This document shows, piece after piece, positions 23,001 to 35,400 of a DNA stretch of 64,000 nucleotides. Made by a program: the position numbers and the translations under genes. Below the pieces are notes generated by a model. The model did not search any database. It had not been told where the DNA came from and saw nothing but the letters and a program-made list of their open reading frames with translations. How positions within the stretch are numbered: the first letter of the stretch is position 1; every line of letters begins with the position of its first letter. Source of the DNA: Aselliscus stoliczkanus (Eukaryota > Chordata > Mammalia > Chiroptera > Hipposideridae); assembly GCA_033961575.1 (NCBI GenBank), contig CM066736.1:12061501-12125500 (forward strand), read 5' to 3'.

Positions 23001-26000
23001 TGCTATGCAATGTAAATAATGATAGTAATTTGCATTTTCTTATTACTGTTCATCCTCGAATTGAATCTAGAGCCTTTTGCCAATATTAAGATCTATTTCC
23101 CACGTCATTCAATCTCCCTGGGTCCCTAGTATGATGAGAGAGGGGAGGTAAACAGTACCCTTGTTTTGCATACAGATTGTACAATAGGTACACACCCAAC
23201 TGCTTTCTTACTTCTGCAGGTTCAGCCTCACAAACCCAAAGGCAGTGTGTGGTCCACGGATGGACCTACACCAAACAGAGCCAGGATTACGTCACTACCC
23301 TTCCATCACCTCCTTATTAACACTTTTTCCTCTTTTTCAATCATAATGACGCCAGAGATCTCAGCCCAGGGCAATTATGCTCGATTCAAAGCAGAGAGAA
23401 TCAGGAAAGATTCCAGGAGAAATATTTTTAAAAGTTTACCATCCTGGAGAGCCTATTATTAGTGGGACAGAATAATGTGATTGAGAACTTAACTGGACTT
23501 ACTTTCTACTGTAGACTCATCACAAAGACTACGGGGGGATTGTTTTTCCCCCAAGCAATTAAGCCTCAGAGTCCTGGGGTGTTAGGTTTGCCTAGCTCAG
23601 GAGAGCTTGGATGCCCAGGAACTTTGGGATTTGGAGTTGAATTATCAAAATGCTAGGCCTTTAGAGGGAAGGGGGTAGGAGTGTTGTGTGAGACAGGAGT
23701 AGCCCAACTCCCTGAAGAATTCCACAAAGGGACGCAGAGCAGCAGCCAGGAGCAGGATGATGGGGATAAGAGATACACTATGTGGTACCCAGGGCTTAGC
23801 AACTGAAATGGGCACACGACTGTCCTGCAGACTTTGTTAAAATGAAAGTTTGATTCACAAAGTCTGGAGTGGGTCCAGAGACTGCATTTTACCGTGCTCC
23901 CAAGGAGGGCTGATACACCTGGTCCTGGGACCCCACACTGAGTAGCAGGGGGTGAGGAGGAGCAGGTAAGACTTCAAAGGAGGAGGGCAGGAAAGTCTAA
24001 ACTTCAAACTCGGTGCCACTGGAAGCAATGGCAAAAGTTATGAGTGGCTGAGTAGTACACTGAGCGAAAGGATACTGTTATCAGCAGAGCTGCTCATCTT
24101 CAAAGGGATCATTTCAGTCTGTACAAAGAGCCATCTATTCCAACAGACTACAGAACAAACTGAAGACTGAAAGTCCTTCTCCTAAATTTCTGGCCTATTT
24201 CCCCACAACCTCTTAGGCTTTTTAAATGACACTGGGGAAAGGAAGGAACCCAACTCCCATAGATTGAATTTCCAAAATACTTTGGCATGAGGAAGGAACA
24301 GTGGAGGGCTTGAGTCAAATATATTTAATTTGGAAAAATTAAGAAATGTGAATTTTTTTTTGAGCCCAAGTATCATGGAACGAATTCATATGACTTACCC
24401 TTTCAATCTCAAACTTAAAAAAAGAATCAGATTCAGGAATCAATAAATAACCATCCATCAGTTATTCAATCAACAAATGTAAGGGGGTGATGAACGGATT
24501 TCCCTAAGCCCTGATTTTGGAACTTCTGACAAGAAAAAGTCATTGGAAGGTGCGAGTGTACCAAAAGATCTGAGGACTTAAATCCTTATCAGTCAGTAAT
24601 TTCATCGTAGTCACCCAAGATGGCCCTTCCCCTTCTACACACTCTTCAAATTGCTCTTTGAGATTTTTTTTTCCTCCTTCAAGTCCTTGCTCTTCGTTTA
24701 AACATAATTTCACCAGTATAAACATATTCAGGAAAAAGACCCGGTTTGATTTTCTTCTGCCAGCATCTTCCAAAGATAGCCTTGCATCCCATTCTCTCAT
24801 AAAAACAAGTCTTAAAAATAAACAAAGGCAGTAAAGTGCTGTGTCCAAAGCCAAGTTTGTTCCAAAGTTGAGAGTAATAAAATCCAGGGCTCCTTTCCCT
24901 AATTCAATTTCAAGAGCAAATGCCTTTCGTTGGTAATTTTGTTTGTAACCTCTGATACTGCCATCTCCAGGCCCCGATGTTTTATTAAAGCATTTCCAAA
25001 TCTGGTTCTGATTATGTAAGAAAAGTTTGTCCCTATGCTCATCAGTGTCACAATCCATATGGAGATACCAGCTTGACTTGCCTTTAATCCAGCAAAAGGT
25101 CCAAAGCCGAAACAGAAGGTAAGAATGAATTAACTATGTCTTTTGCCTGATCATCTGTCTTTGAGAAATCAAAAGTCACAAAGTGATCCTATAGTATTTT
25201 TGCTTGGCTAGCAGTTTTGGGTTTTTGTTTTGTTTTGTTTTTTAATTAGATGCCAACGTTTAACACACAGGAATTTCACATAAAAATCCAAATTTCTGGT
25301 TTCTCTTGAAAAGTCTGGCAACATTTAGTTGCCGTCCTGAACACTGAGGTAGTGGACATTTGTGATCCTTTAGCTGCCGGCATCTGAACCCCTCTCCTAT
25401 GTTCAGTGATTGTTCCCAGTTCACAAGGCTTGGTGGGAGGCAGATGTCTTTCCCACCAGTCAAGCTGTATACCAAGTACTCATTCACTAGCATGCCACCC
25501 AGGCCTGGCCATTTTGACATGTTTCCTAGGCTTTTAAATGGGGCGTTAGTTTTAGGAAGAATCCAGTCCAGGTTAGAATTGATTAATTCTTTCTGATAGT
25601 AGAAATGGTGAAAGCAACATCCAAATTCTGGGGACCAGGGGGGTCCGTAGGGTCCAAAGGTCTGCAGCTGCAAGTGTCCTTACTGGCTTGGTTCCGTGGA
25701 GCAATTCTGACCATGATTTCAGTTCCATGGCCTGCCTTTGTCCCATTTTTCAAATCAGGTTCTCTAGCCTGCCTGCTCATTATGAGCTATTTAATATTTC
25801 GTTGCTAAATTGCTTTTCTGCTTAAATCTTCGATCTATAAACTCTGCCCCCTAGAGGCATAGTTACCACATAACCCTCTTCCTTTACGTCTTCCCTTCCA
25901 GGCTACTTACAGACATGTGAGCTTGTAACCCTGGTCTTCATCTCTCTTTCTCTTTAAAGCGACAGAATTTTGGCACCGGGAGAGACGCTAAAGTTCCTCC

Positions 26001-26431
26001 AATGCAAGAATCAGCAAAGTTACGACAATAGTTACCCAGAGGAGCCCTTGCTCCCATTTCCCCTTATATGTCATTGGCCAGCACGGGGTCACATGCTCAT
26101 CCTGTAAGCCAATCAGAGGACTAGGGGTTGCTGCGATTGGCAACCCTAGGGTAGTAGTTCAACTTTGGCTGAATATTAAAATCATCTGGGAAACTCTTTA
26201 AAATGCCAGTGCTGGGTCCTACCCCCAGAGGCCCAATTTAATTGGTCTGGCTGGACTTCTGGCACAAGAATTTTTTAAAAAAATCCTCAGATGCTTTTAA
26301 TTCCTCTCTCTAGTCTAACCTCCCACCTCTCTCCATTTTACAGGTGCTAATACTGAGGTCCAAAGAGATACTAAATAACTTGCCCAAAGTACTATACCTT
26401 CAAGTAAGAGCAAAAACAGAAACAAACAAAA

Positions 26432-26473
<42 letters not shown>
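26432..26473. repeat. (CA)n microsatellite
   Basis: About twenty uninterrupted CA units. Confidence 0.95.
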
Positions 26474-26474
<1 letters not shown>

Positions 26475-26589
26475 TTACATTTAATAGGACACAATTGTTT
26501 TTCTGTAATATGCATGTGAGCACACATTCTTTTTCTTAGAAAGTGAAGTCATGAAGAGCTCAAGGACTGAGAAGTAGCAGGCAGGGCAG

Positions 26590-26756
26590 TGGTTCTCAAA
26601 CCCGATTGCATCAGAATCCCCTGGAGGCCACACAGGTGGCTGGGCCCACCCCCAGAGTTTCAGATTCAATGGGTTTGGGGTTGCGGGAAAGAATAATTAA
26701 CATTTCTAACAAGTTCCCAGGGGATGCTACTGCTGTTGGTCCCAGGACCTCACTAG
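26590..26756. mobile_element. MER5A hAT miniature element
   Basis: Begins CAGTGGTTCTCAAACCCGAT, carries CCACCCCCAGAGTTTCAGATT and AACAAGTTCCCAGGGGATGC, and ends GGTCCCAGGACCTCAC. A clear MER5A. Confidence 0.88.
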
Positions 26757-26990
26757 TGTAGTGGCTAAAAGCTGAGGCTATAGAATCATAGTATCTTGGT
26801 AAGATCCAGTTCTGCCCCTGATACCTCATCAGAACATGGGCAAGTTACTTAACATATCTACAAAATGGGGCCAATGAGATTAGCTTGGGCTTATCACAAC
26901 AATTAAATGAGTATAATACACCTAAAGGACTTAGAACAGCGTCTGACCTATAGTAGCCGTCTAATGAATAATAGCTATTATCATTCATTC
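26757..26990 (+). mobile_element. MIR SINE
   Basis: CAAGTTACTTAACATATCTA, AAAATGGGGCCAATGAGAT, CAATTAAATGAGTATAATAC and AGGACTTAGAACAGCGTCTG are in MIR order. Confidence 0.85.
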
Positions 26991-29039
26991 ATTCACTCAC
27001 TGAACAATTGTCAATTGAGTTCTTCCTTTGAGCTAGTCACCAGGAGTCCGGTGGTGAGTTAGTCAAAGCTTAGCCTCTCAATGAGGGGCTTTCAATCCAC
27101 AGGGGAGGCACACCATAGATAACCTTGTTCATACATAATATAATGGCACACAGAAGAATTCTGCATTCCAAGGAAACTGAACAGCAGGTGCACACAGGAT
27201 TTTATGAGAACTTGGTCCAGTCCTGTTTGCCTCCACCAGCTCAAGGGATGGGTGGCATCATGTTTCTAATGCAAAGGCCCCATAACAAGATGGCGTTTAC
27301 TATAGTGATTGAACAAAGCCCAGGCTATGGCATTTTAGTCATGGTTCTCCACAGAGATAAAACCAATAGAAAAATGTGTGTGTAATTTATATTTACACTT
27401 AGATTTATGTAAATTTTAAACATATGAGTATTTCTATATTTTACATTACACAATAAATATATATTATTAATATATAACACATATAATATATTAATAATAT
27501 AGTTATATAGCTATTTTATATTTTTTAATATTTTCTACATTCACATTTATATTATATATACCACAGGAATTGGCTTACGTGATTATGGAGGCCGAGACCT
27601 CCCACACTCTGCCATCTGCAAGCTGAAGACTCAGGAAAGCTGCTGGTGTAAATCAGTCTGAGTCCAAAGACCTGAGAATCAAGAGTAGAGGTGTCGCAGG
27701 GCAGACGACGGGTGTCCCAGCTCCAAAAGAAAGCAGATTCACCCTTCCTCGGCCATTCTGTCCGGTGATCTTTACTTAGTGTACCGGTTCAAATGCCAAT
27801 GTCTTGCGAAAACACCCTTAGAGACAGACCCCCAAATGTTTTACCAACTCCCTTAGCTCAGCCAAGTGGACACATAAAATGAACCATCGCAGGCATAGTC
27901 ACACCAGCCAATTCCTTAAGTTTTGTTTGAGAGGAAACATTTGAAGCAAGAATAGATGGGCAGCATGCGTGTTAGAAGGGAAGGAGAGAGGAAGGTGGCC
28001 ATGCACCAGATGCTTTACAGAAGGTATTTCATTGAATCCTCTCCATCATTTGGGGTAGATATTACTGGAGAAGGAGAGAAGCAACCTGCCCCAAGCTACG
28101 TGGGAGAAGTAGCACGCTAATGACCTGAACAACTAGTGTTAGAGTTGGCCTGGGGGGAAGCAGAGGGTAGAGGCACTGTCATGCCACAAGCCACATCTGA
28201 CCCCCTTATTCTGAATCCCCAGGCAGGCGCTAGGGTGAAGCCATACTGCCATCATGTAGTTGCCCACTGTCCCTCTACTCTGTTCCTAAAGCAGGTGACA
28301 GTGATATCATAAAATGCAAGGAGCAGCTGCTTCGGAATCAGAACAGTATGACCCCAGGTCAGCCTCATCTCCTCCCAGTATTGTCTTTCTCAACATGTAA
28401 AAAACAAACAAACACAAAATTTTATTATGAATGTAATAGACACTCATTGCTGGGAAATACAGACCAGCAACGTAGAAGAAAAGTAGTTCATAGTCCCCTC
28501 ACCTCAGAAAAAACACTAAACATTTGACACCAATTTTCAGTATCTTCAGTTGTTAGGGACCCTAGCCTCTATGCCATTTAAGTAGCCCTTTCCAGTGACA
28601 CATATTAACCTAGTTGGAAGTTTATTTTTTTTTGTTTTCCCTCTGGATTTGTTTCTGGAGGTTGGTTCTCTAAATTTTGTTGGGTGAGGGACATGGATTT
28701 GGGAGACTGATTGGAGTTGTGTTTGTTTGGAGTTGTTTTTCAATTCGAAGTACTCACCTCCCAGCTTTGGAGCCCAAAGGTTTTTCAAGCCTTTTTTCAC
28801 ATGGCATTTATATTCAAGAACTGGCGTGCCATTTGGGTTATTTTTTAGGGCTGGCCAGCTTTCTGTTCCTTTGAACGGCAAGTGTTTGAACTTCAGTGAT
28901 GGCAAAATTGGTTTGGGCCATGACACTTTAATTTGTAATGATGACTGGCGGTTGCAGGGGTGGCCTTACCTCTCCCTGCCCACCCCCCATTCCCCCAGTC
29001 TCACTAGGCTCAGGGAGCCTCTTGGCACCGAACAGAGGG

Positions 29040-29480
29040 CAACGCAGGCTGGAAGAGGGGAGCAGGAGGAAAGCCAGAGGCCCGCGCTTCGCGGTAACTA
29101 GGCAACCGGCGCCTTGGCAACAGGGAGGGGGCGGGACCGAGAGAGGAAGTCGGAAGGCCGCGGCTAAACCTCGCGAGAGTGGCTTTTGCGCGCGAACTCC
29201 AAGAGCAGAGGGCCCCGGGTGAGAGTGGGGCTGTTCGTGGTGCAGGATCCTGGGGGTCGCGACCACCCCCGCAGATCGGGTCACCTTCATCACCCCGCCA
29301 TGGAAGCCTCAACGCAGCAGCAGCAGCAGCAGCCCGCGGCGACCAAGATCAGGAACCTGCCATGGTAGGAGGCGGCCTGCTGCCCCGGAGAAGGGGGTCG
29401 GCCCCGGGGCCCGCGGTCCGGGTGGGCCCCCGTCGGACCCCAGCCTGACCTCAGAGGCTCGCCTCGACGCCCCCCAACTC
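29040..29480 (+). promoter_or_regulatory. RFC5: RFC5 CpG-island promoter and 5' UTR
   Basis: A sharp CpG- and G+C-rich island centred on the RFC5 start codon, without a TATA box. Visible candidate sites are CCTCGCGAGA at 29169-29178 (one base from TCTCGCGAGA) and a palindromic E2F-like TTTTGCGCGCGAA at 29184-29196. An RFX/X-box-like GTAACTAGGCAAC lies near 29095-29107, with a second GGCAAC shortly downstream. E2F control would suit an S-phase replication gene. The start of transcription cannot be read from sequence. Confidence 0.8.
29300..29364 (+). CDS. RFC5: RFC5 coding exon 1
   Basis: Starts at ATG 29300, encodes 21 residues and two bases of Trp22. Donor GTAGGA. Contains six pure CAG codons at 29315-29332, followed by the conserved AATKIRNLPW. 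Confidence 0.96.
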
Positions 29481-32400
29481 CCCAGCCCCCCTCCGTGCTC
29501 TTGATGACTTTTCCCCGATCTGCCTGCTCCCCTCTGCCGCGTCCCTTTCACGGGGGAGGAAAGCGGCGTTCGCACCTGGGAAGCCGCACAGGGGTTTGAT
29601 CCCGCGTCTGCGAATGTTGCGTTGGCCCCCGTGCCAACATCTTCGAGGCGATTGGTCAAATTCTAACCTAAAATAACACTCCTTAGTGAACATTTACTTA
29701 AACGACTTCTATTCGATTATCTGGCACTCTATTGGATGTTTGATCTTGACAAAGACTCCAGGAGCTAGGTATTCCTAATTATTCCCGTTTTACAATTGGC
29801 ATACAACCAAAAAGTTAAATGACAGAGCTAGAAAATGGGTTTGGATTTGAACCCAAGTGGTCTGAATTCAGAGCTTGCACTTACTTCCACAGCTATGTTC
29901 TAATGATCTTTCAAAGGCTGATGGGAGTTGGCTTGATATCAGAAAACTTGTTCTTGTCTAATAACGGGTTCGATTTGTTTTTATTATGGTAAAATCACAT
30001 AACGTACAATTTACACTGTAACCATCTGAACGTGTACAGTTCCGTGGTATTAAGTACATTCAGAATGATGTGCAACCATCCCACTAGTTCCAAAATTGGT
30101 CATCACTCCAAATGGAAATCCCACACCCATTGGCAGTCATCTCCCCCCCGGACCCCAGGCCCTGGCACCCACTAATATGCTTTCTGTTGTTATGAATTTG
30201 CCTATTCTGGATACTTCATATAAATAGAATCAGTATCTGGCTTTTAGTAACTGGCTTCTTTTCAGTTACCGTGTTTTCAGGGTTCATCCATGTTATAGCG
30301 TGTATCACACTCCATTTCTTTTTCCTTTTTTCTTTTTAACTTTTTGTTGGGGAACAGTGTGTTTTTCCAGGACCCATCAGCTCCAAGTCAAGTAGTTGTT
30401 TCAATCTGGTTGTGGAGGGTGCAGTCCTGTGACCCATGAAGGGTTCGAACCGGCAACCTTGGTGTTATCAGCATTGCGCTCTAACCACCTGAGCTAACCG
30501 GCCACCCCTCCTGTTTCTTTTTATGGTTGAATAATATTCCATTGTATGGTTATACCACCATTTATCCATTCATGTGTTGATGTATACTTGGGTAGGAATT
30601 TAATTTTGAATTCACATTGAAATAATAGGTGCCCATCCAGGTTGAAATGACAGACAGACAGCTGGAAAGGTGAAAGTGGAGCAGTTTATCAACCTCAGCA
30701 TGATTGACATTTTGGGCCAGCTATGTGGGGTCAGGGGGCTGACCTGTGCAGTGAAGGCTGTTTCCTAACATCCCTGGTACCTACCCACTAGATAGATGCC
30801 AGTAGCACCCTCCACCCAAGTGTGACAACGGAAAAATGTCCCCAGGGCTGGCCGAGTAGCACAGTGGGTAAGACCTGGCTTGGGACGCCAGCGTCTCTGG
30901 TTTGGATCCCACATAGGAGGGCCAGTGACACTGCCCTCTAAAAAAAAGAAAAATGTAATGTCTCCAGATAGCGCCAAATGATCCCTGGACAACATTGCCT
31001 CTGGTTGAGGACTACAGGTCTATATTCAGATGTAAAGGGTTTTGTGTTTCTTCCTCTTCAAGCAAGGATAGGCAAGGATTCTCTGGCATGTAACAAATTG
31101 TTCTTGCATTTATATAATATGTGTTGTAATCCATGCTGAATTGTATTTCAGGGTTGAAAAGTACCGGCCACAGACACTGAATGACCTCATTTCTCATCAA
31201 GACATTTTGAGCACCAGTAAGCATCCCTGTGTCATTGCCATTATCCTAGTTGATGGACCTATATGCGTTTCTTGGTGCTGTTGTCTCTGCTGAGTAATAC
31301 CTTTGAAAGATCTGATTGAGCTTCATGGAATGTTGCTGCTAGGAGTTGAATCCTTCAGATTATTTTGATTTCTGCATCTGCCTCTGATTTGCACATAAGG
31401 TTGAAGTGCATTTAGCCCAACTCAAGGGCCCACCATGAAGGAAGAAACTCCCAGAAACTGATGGTGTCTCTCTCCTTCTTCCTAATCTGCAGTTCAGAAA
31501 TTCATCAGTGAAGACCGACTGCCACACCTGCTGCTTTATGGTCCTCCAGGGACAGGAAAGACATCCACCATCCTGGCTTGTGCTAAGCAGCTGTACAAAG
31601 ATAAAGAATTCGGCTCCATGGTCTTGGAGGTAAACGGGAGGGATTATTTGTACTCGACAAAGGACTCTAGTCGCTTAGCTGTGCGAATTTTGTTTCCCTT
31701 TTACAAGTATGTTGTCCCCGTGGCGCTTGGGAAAGAAGCAGGCATAAGATATTTCAATTCACTTTTTCTATAACTGGCATTTCAGTCTGGATTGGCATTA
31801 GCTAGAGGGCAGTTGTAGGGCTAGGGATTTTCTTTGCTGTGGACAGTTTATACCCAAATACTCAGGGGTTACTCAGTTGCTGGCTGTGTCCCATATGCCC
31901 CTTCGGATTGCTTCTCCATGTTGCTGCACCCAGTTCTTGTCCCAGAAGACTGAGCAAGATTGACTACAGCTCTCTTGCCCTCTGGCTTCTGGTTCAGTTT
32001 AGCCAATAGGGGCCCTGGCAGGAGTCGTGGGGGGAAGGAGAATGATGCCTGGTCCTGCTCTGGGGGCACCACAGGCTGACAGCATCCCCACCTGCAGGGC
32101 AAATAACACTGCCTGCCCCAGGTGCCAATACCACTCCCCTGTTAACCCCATAAGACGTGGGGGTGGGGTAGTCCCTGAGGTATTGCATGGCTCTCATGGT
32201 TTCCCCACACCCTATCCACACCTTTAAAAATACATCTTCATGTAATTCTCTTCAAATGACTGAATTTGAGCATGCCATCTGTTCATTGCTGGAACTCGAC
32301 TGATACACTTAGATTACAAAATTCTAAATATTGTCCATTGCAAGAAAAAAATGTTTAACTTGTTGGTGTTATAGATCTCAGAACTTTGCTGCCACTAATG

Positions 32401-35400
32401 TTCTTACCTCAATGTATTAAAAACTTGGTAACTTCTGGGTTGCTCTAGGTTTGGTAGCTAAAAGTAGCATCATTCTGCTCATGCCAGAGGTGCTGTTCAT
32501 GGTGACCAGCCAGTTAATTATCCCTCCAGAGTGGGTCAGCGATCATCCTTGAAAGGGGGGAGAAAAATCGGATGTTTACCTTTCAGAATGTAATGTTATG
32601 ATCTCATGCGTTGTGAAGTTTAAATACCATTGTGATCTTGTTTTTTCTTTAAAGATTTTATTGCAGAATTGGGAGGGGAACAGTGTTGAGGAACTGGGGA
32701 AGGGGAACAGACAAGTTGCTGTCCTTTTGTTCTTCAGTCTAGTTGCGGAGGATGTTGCTTCACTGGCCCATGTTGGTATCGTCATTGCACTCTTCCCTGG
32801 TGAGGCAGATTGGTCGCCGGCCTCTGGACTGCTGCTCACAGTGGCTCTTGGCAGCTCACACCTGCTGCCGGCCGCTCACGCTGGCTGCTGGCCACTCACT
32901 GTAGCCTATGGCAGCCCACTGCAGCAGGGGCTGCAGCCTACACTGTCGCCAGGGCTCACGCAGCCCAGCTCCAGGTGGAACTGTTATTCACCAACTTAGC
33001 TGTAGAGGGCAGTCTCACTGGCCCTCATAGGTGGGACCCGAACTGGGGCCACTGGCGTTCCCAAGCCAGCTCTTAACCACTGCACCACTTGGCCGGTCCG
33101 TGATCTTGTTTTTTATATAGTGATTATCACTTAGCTGTCATTGGACCTGGAGAGGTAGCTTGCGGAGCTGGACTGATGAAAAGATACATTCATTCATAGA
33201 GAGCATGCCAACATATCTTTTATTTATTCTGGCTTCTCTCTTCCACGTTTAGCTGAATGCTTCAGACGACCGAGGAATAGATATTGTTCGGGGACCAATC
33301 CTGAGCTTTGCTAGCACAAGGACGATATTCAAGTAAGAAATATTTGCATAATTTCTCTTCCTACCTATTTTGATCAGTGAGAGGGGCTTAATTTTTTTAA
33401 TCCTCCCCTTTGCCAATTTGTAAAGGTTTAAAAAAAAAAAACCGACAAAAACAACCATGAAAGAGATAAAGTGCAGAGATGATTGTAAAAAAAATGTGAA
33501 AATGCAAATATTAAAATAAAATAGTATCTAAGTCTATATTAGCAAGTTCTCTGGGGAAGCAGTAGCTTCATTTTATTAGTCAGCTGAGGACTGATTACAT
33601 CCTAAGCCTGGACGAGCAAGTTTCTATTTAAACAAGAAGGAATTGAGATCAGATGGATAACTAGGATGGTGGTAAAAGAAAAAAAGAAAAAGATGAAAAG
33701 ATAGGCAGGAGTGAAGGTGGTGGAAAAAGCAGCGTGAGAGTAATAGGATACTGTGTGGAAGAAGAGTTAAAGGAGTGACGGGGCATTTCCTCTGTGTGAC
33801 CACAGATGTCTGCTTTGGTCAGAGTTCCAGGAGAAATGAACTCTGAAACAGGGCCTGATGGCACAAATGGGAAGACAGAGGTTTGGGCCTGGGGGTTGTA
33901 GTGAGATTGAAGAAATCTTGAGATGGTACCAATTGTTTCCCTAGGAAAGGCTTTAAACTGGTGATCCTGGATGAAGCTGACGCCATGACTCAAGACGCCC
34001 AGAATGCCTTGAGGAGAGGTAAGAAGGGCCGCTACGTCCAGGGTGATGGCTGATGAGCACGTCAGGAGAACTGGGAACTGGAGACCTGAGATACTGGCTT
34101 AGTTTCCATTTTTGTTCACCTTCTGGCCCAGAGAACTCGCTCTATACCTTTCCCCATGTGCCCCACCTGATGATCTAGACAAAATGTCTCCATATTGGGG
34201 GTTTCCCTTTTGAGCAGCTGACAGACATCAGCCCTTGTTGGGACCAAACACTGGTATTTCATCCTCCTTTTCAGCTGGGTTCAATTTTCAAGGTTAGGAA
34301 TTTGTATCTTTTGAGAATGTGTTTTTGTTGTTGTGTTTTTTTGAGGGCAGTGTCACTGGCCCTCATATGTGGGACCCGAACCGGGGCCGCTGGCTTCCCA
34401 AGCCAGTGCTTAACCACTGCACCACTCGGCCGGCCCCAGAATTTGTATCTTTTGATGGGAGGTTATGGAAAGTCTTTTCATTCCTAAACTGCTTAGATAG
34501 ATGGTTCTGCTGTTTGGTGCCCTTTGATACAAAATAGCCAGGAGAATAATGCTGGAAAATTTAGTCACACTCAGAAAACTGACATTACTTCACTACTTGC
34601 CAAGGGAGTGCTTTGGCAAGGGAGGGAGCGGTTCCTGTGATAGGCCTGTCTTAGGGGCCGGGGGCAGTTCATTTCTGGAAAGGATGGTCTAATGTCTCTC
34701 ATTAAGATTCTGAGGTAATCGGCTAGGAGAGAAGGGTGATGTTTAGGAGATCGGGGTAGGAGGAGTGGATCGTAGCCAGTGTTTAAGAAGAGGAGGAGGT
34801 GGAGGAGGACAGGATATCTTCTGGTCCTCAAAGCTTTGGCAGCCTTTCTTTGGCTTCTTGTTCTGAAGGCTGACTGTCAGTCTGGGCAGATCCCTGTGCA
34901 GAAACACTGGGTGCTTTCCAAATGAAACCAGTGTCATAAGCATGTCTGATAGTAGGTTACTGCTGTCTCCAAGGCTCTAAGGCTTTGAGGCCAGGGCCAC
35001 TGGAGAGTGTGCAGAAAGCTACCCCTCCCCACCTAGTAGAAGGTGGAGCATCATCAACCTGCCAAATAGAATTTCATGCAAAAGGGTAGGAATACTGGAT
35101 TTCATACCTTGACGGAATGGGATGGCCAGAGCATCAGAATTATGGCGAATCGTAAAAAAATGAAGCGTTTTATAAAATCCCATGGTGACATATTTGTCAT
35201 TTTTTGGAGAGTGGCTGATTCCAGTCCTGACCACTCCCCCATTCCCCCCACCCCACCCGCACTGGCCCTCTCTCATTACAGTCACATCCCCACATGTCTG
35301 CCTGCTTGTTCCTGTACCCTTCATGTGACCAGAGAAAAGTCTAGGACTTCTGGGTTCCTTTGAAGAATCAGAATGGGTGTGAGGTGGCTTTCTTTTTCCT

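Larger units (their letters stand above)
20028..29039. other. AT-rich intergenic block with no young SINEs
   Basis: About 9 kb between the SINE at 20027 and the RFC5 CpG island without a Ves-type SINE, while the rest of the window averages about one every 1.7 kb. It holds only old or simple material: a weak old repeat at 20955-21450, a (CA)n run, MER5A-like and MIR pieces near 26150-26990, and an AT-rich patch at 27390-27560. Two frames (172 codons on the minus strand at 25058-24540, 137 codons at 25673-25260) have no recognisable domain and fit chance. A POU-octamer-like ATTTGCAT sits near 23030. Confidence 0.5.

Noticed and set aside
24540..25058. 172-codon frame on the minus strand
   Set aside because: About one frame of this length is expected by chance in 64 kb on two strands. 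No recognisable domain, splice context or CpG-island promoter.
32598..32999. 133-codon plus-strand frame with similar frames at 11498, 1794, 53981 and 52866
   Set aside because: The similar proteins come from the long SINE body repeated in each place, not from a gene family.
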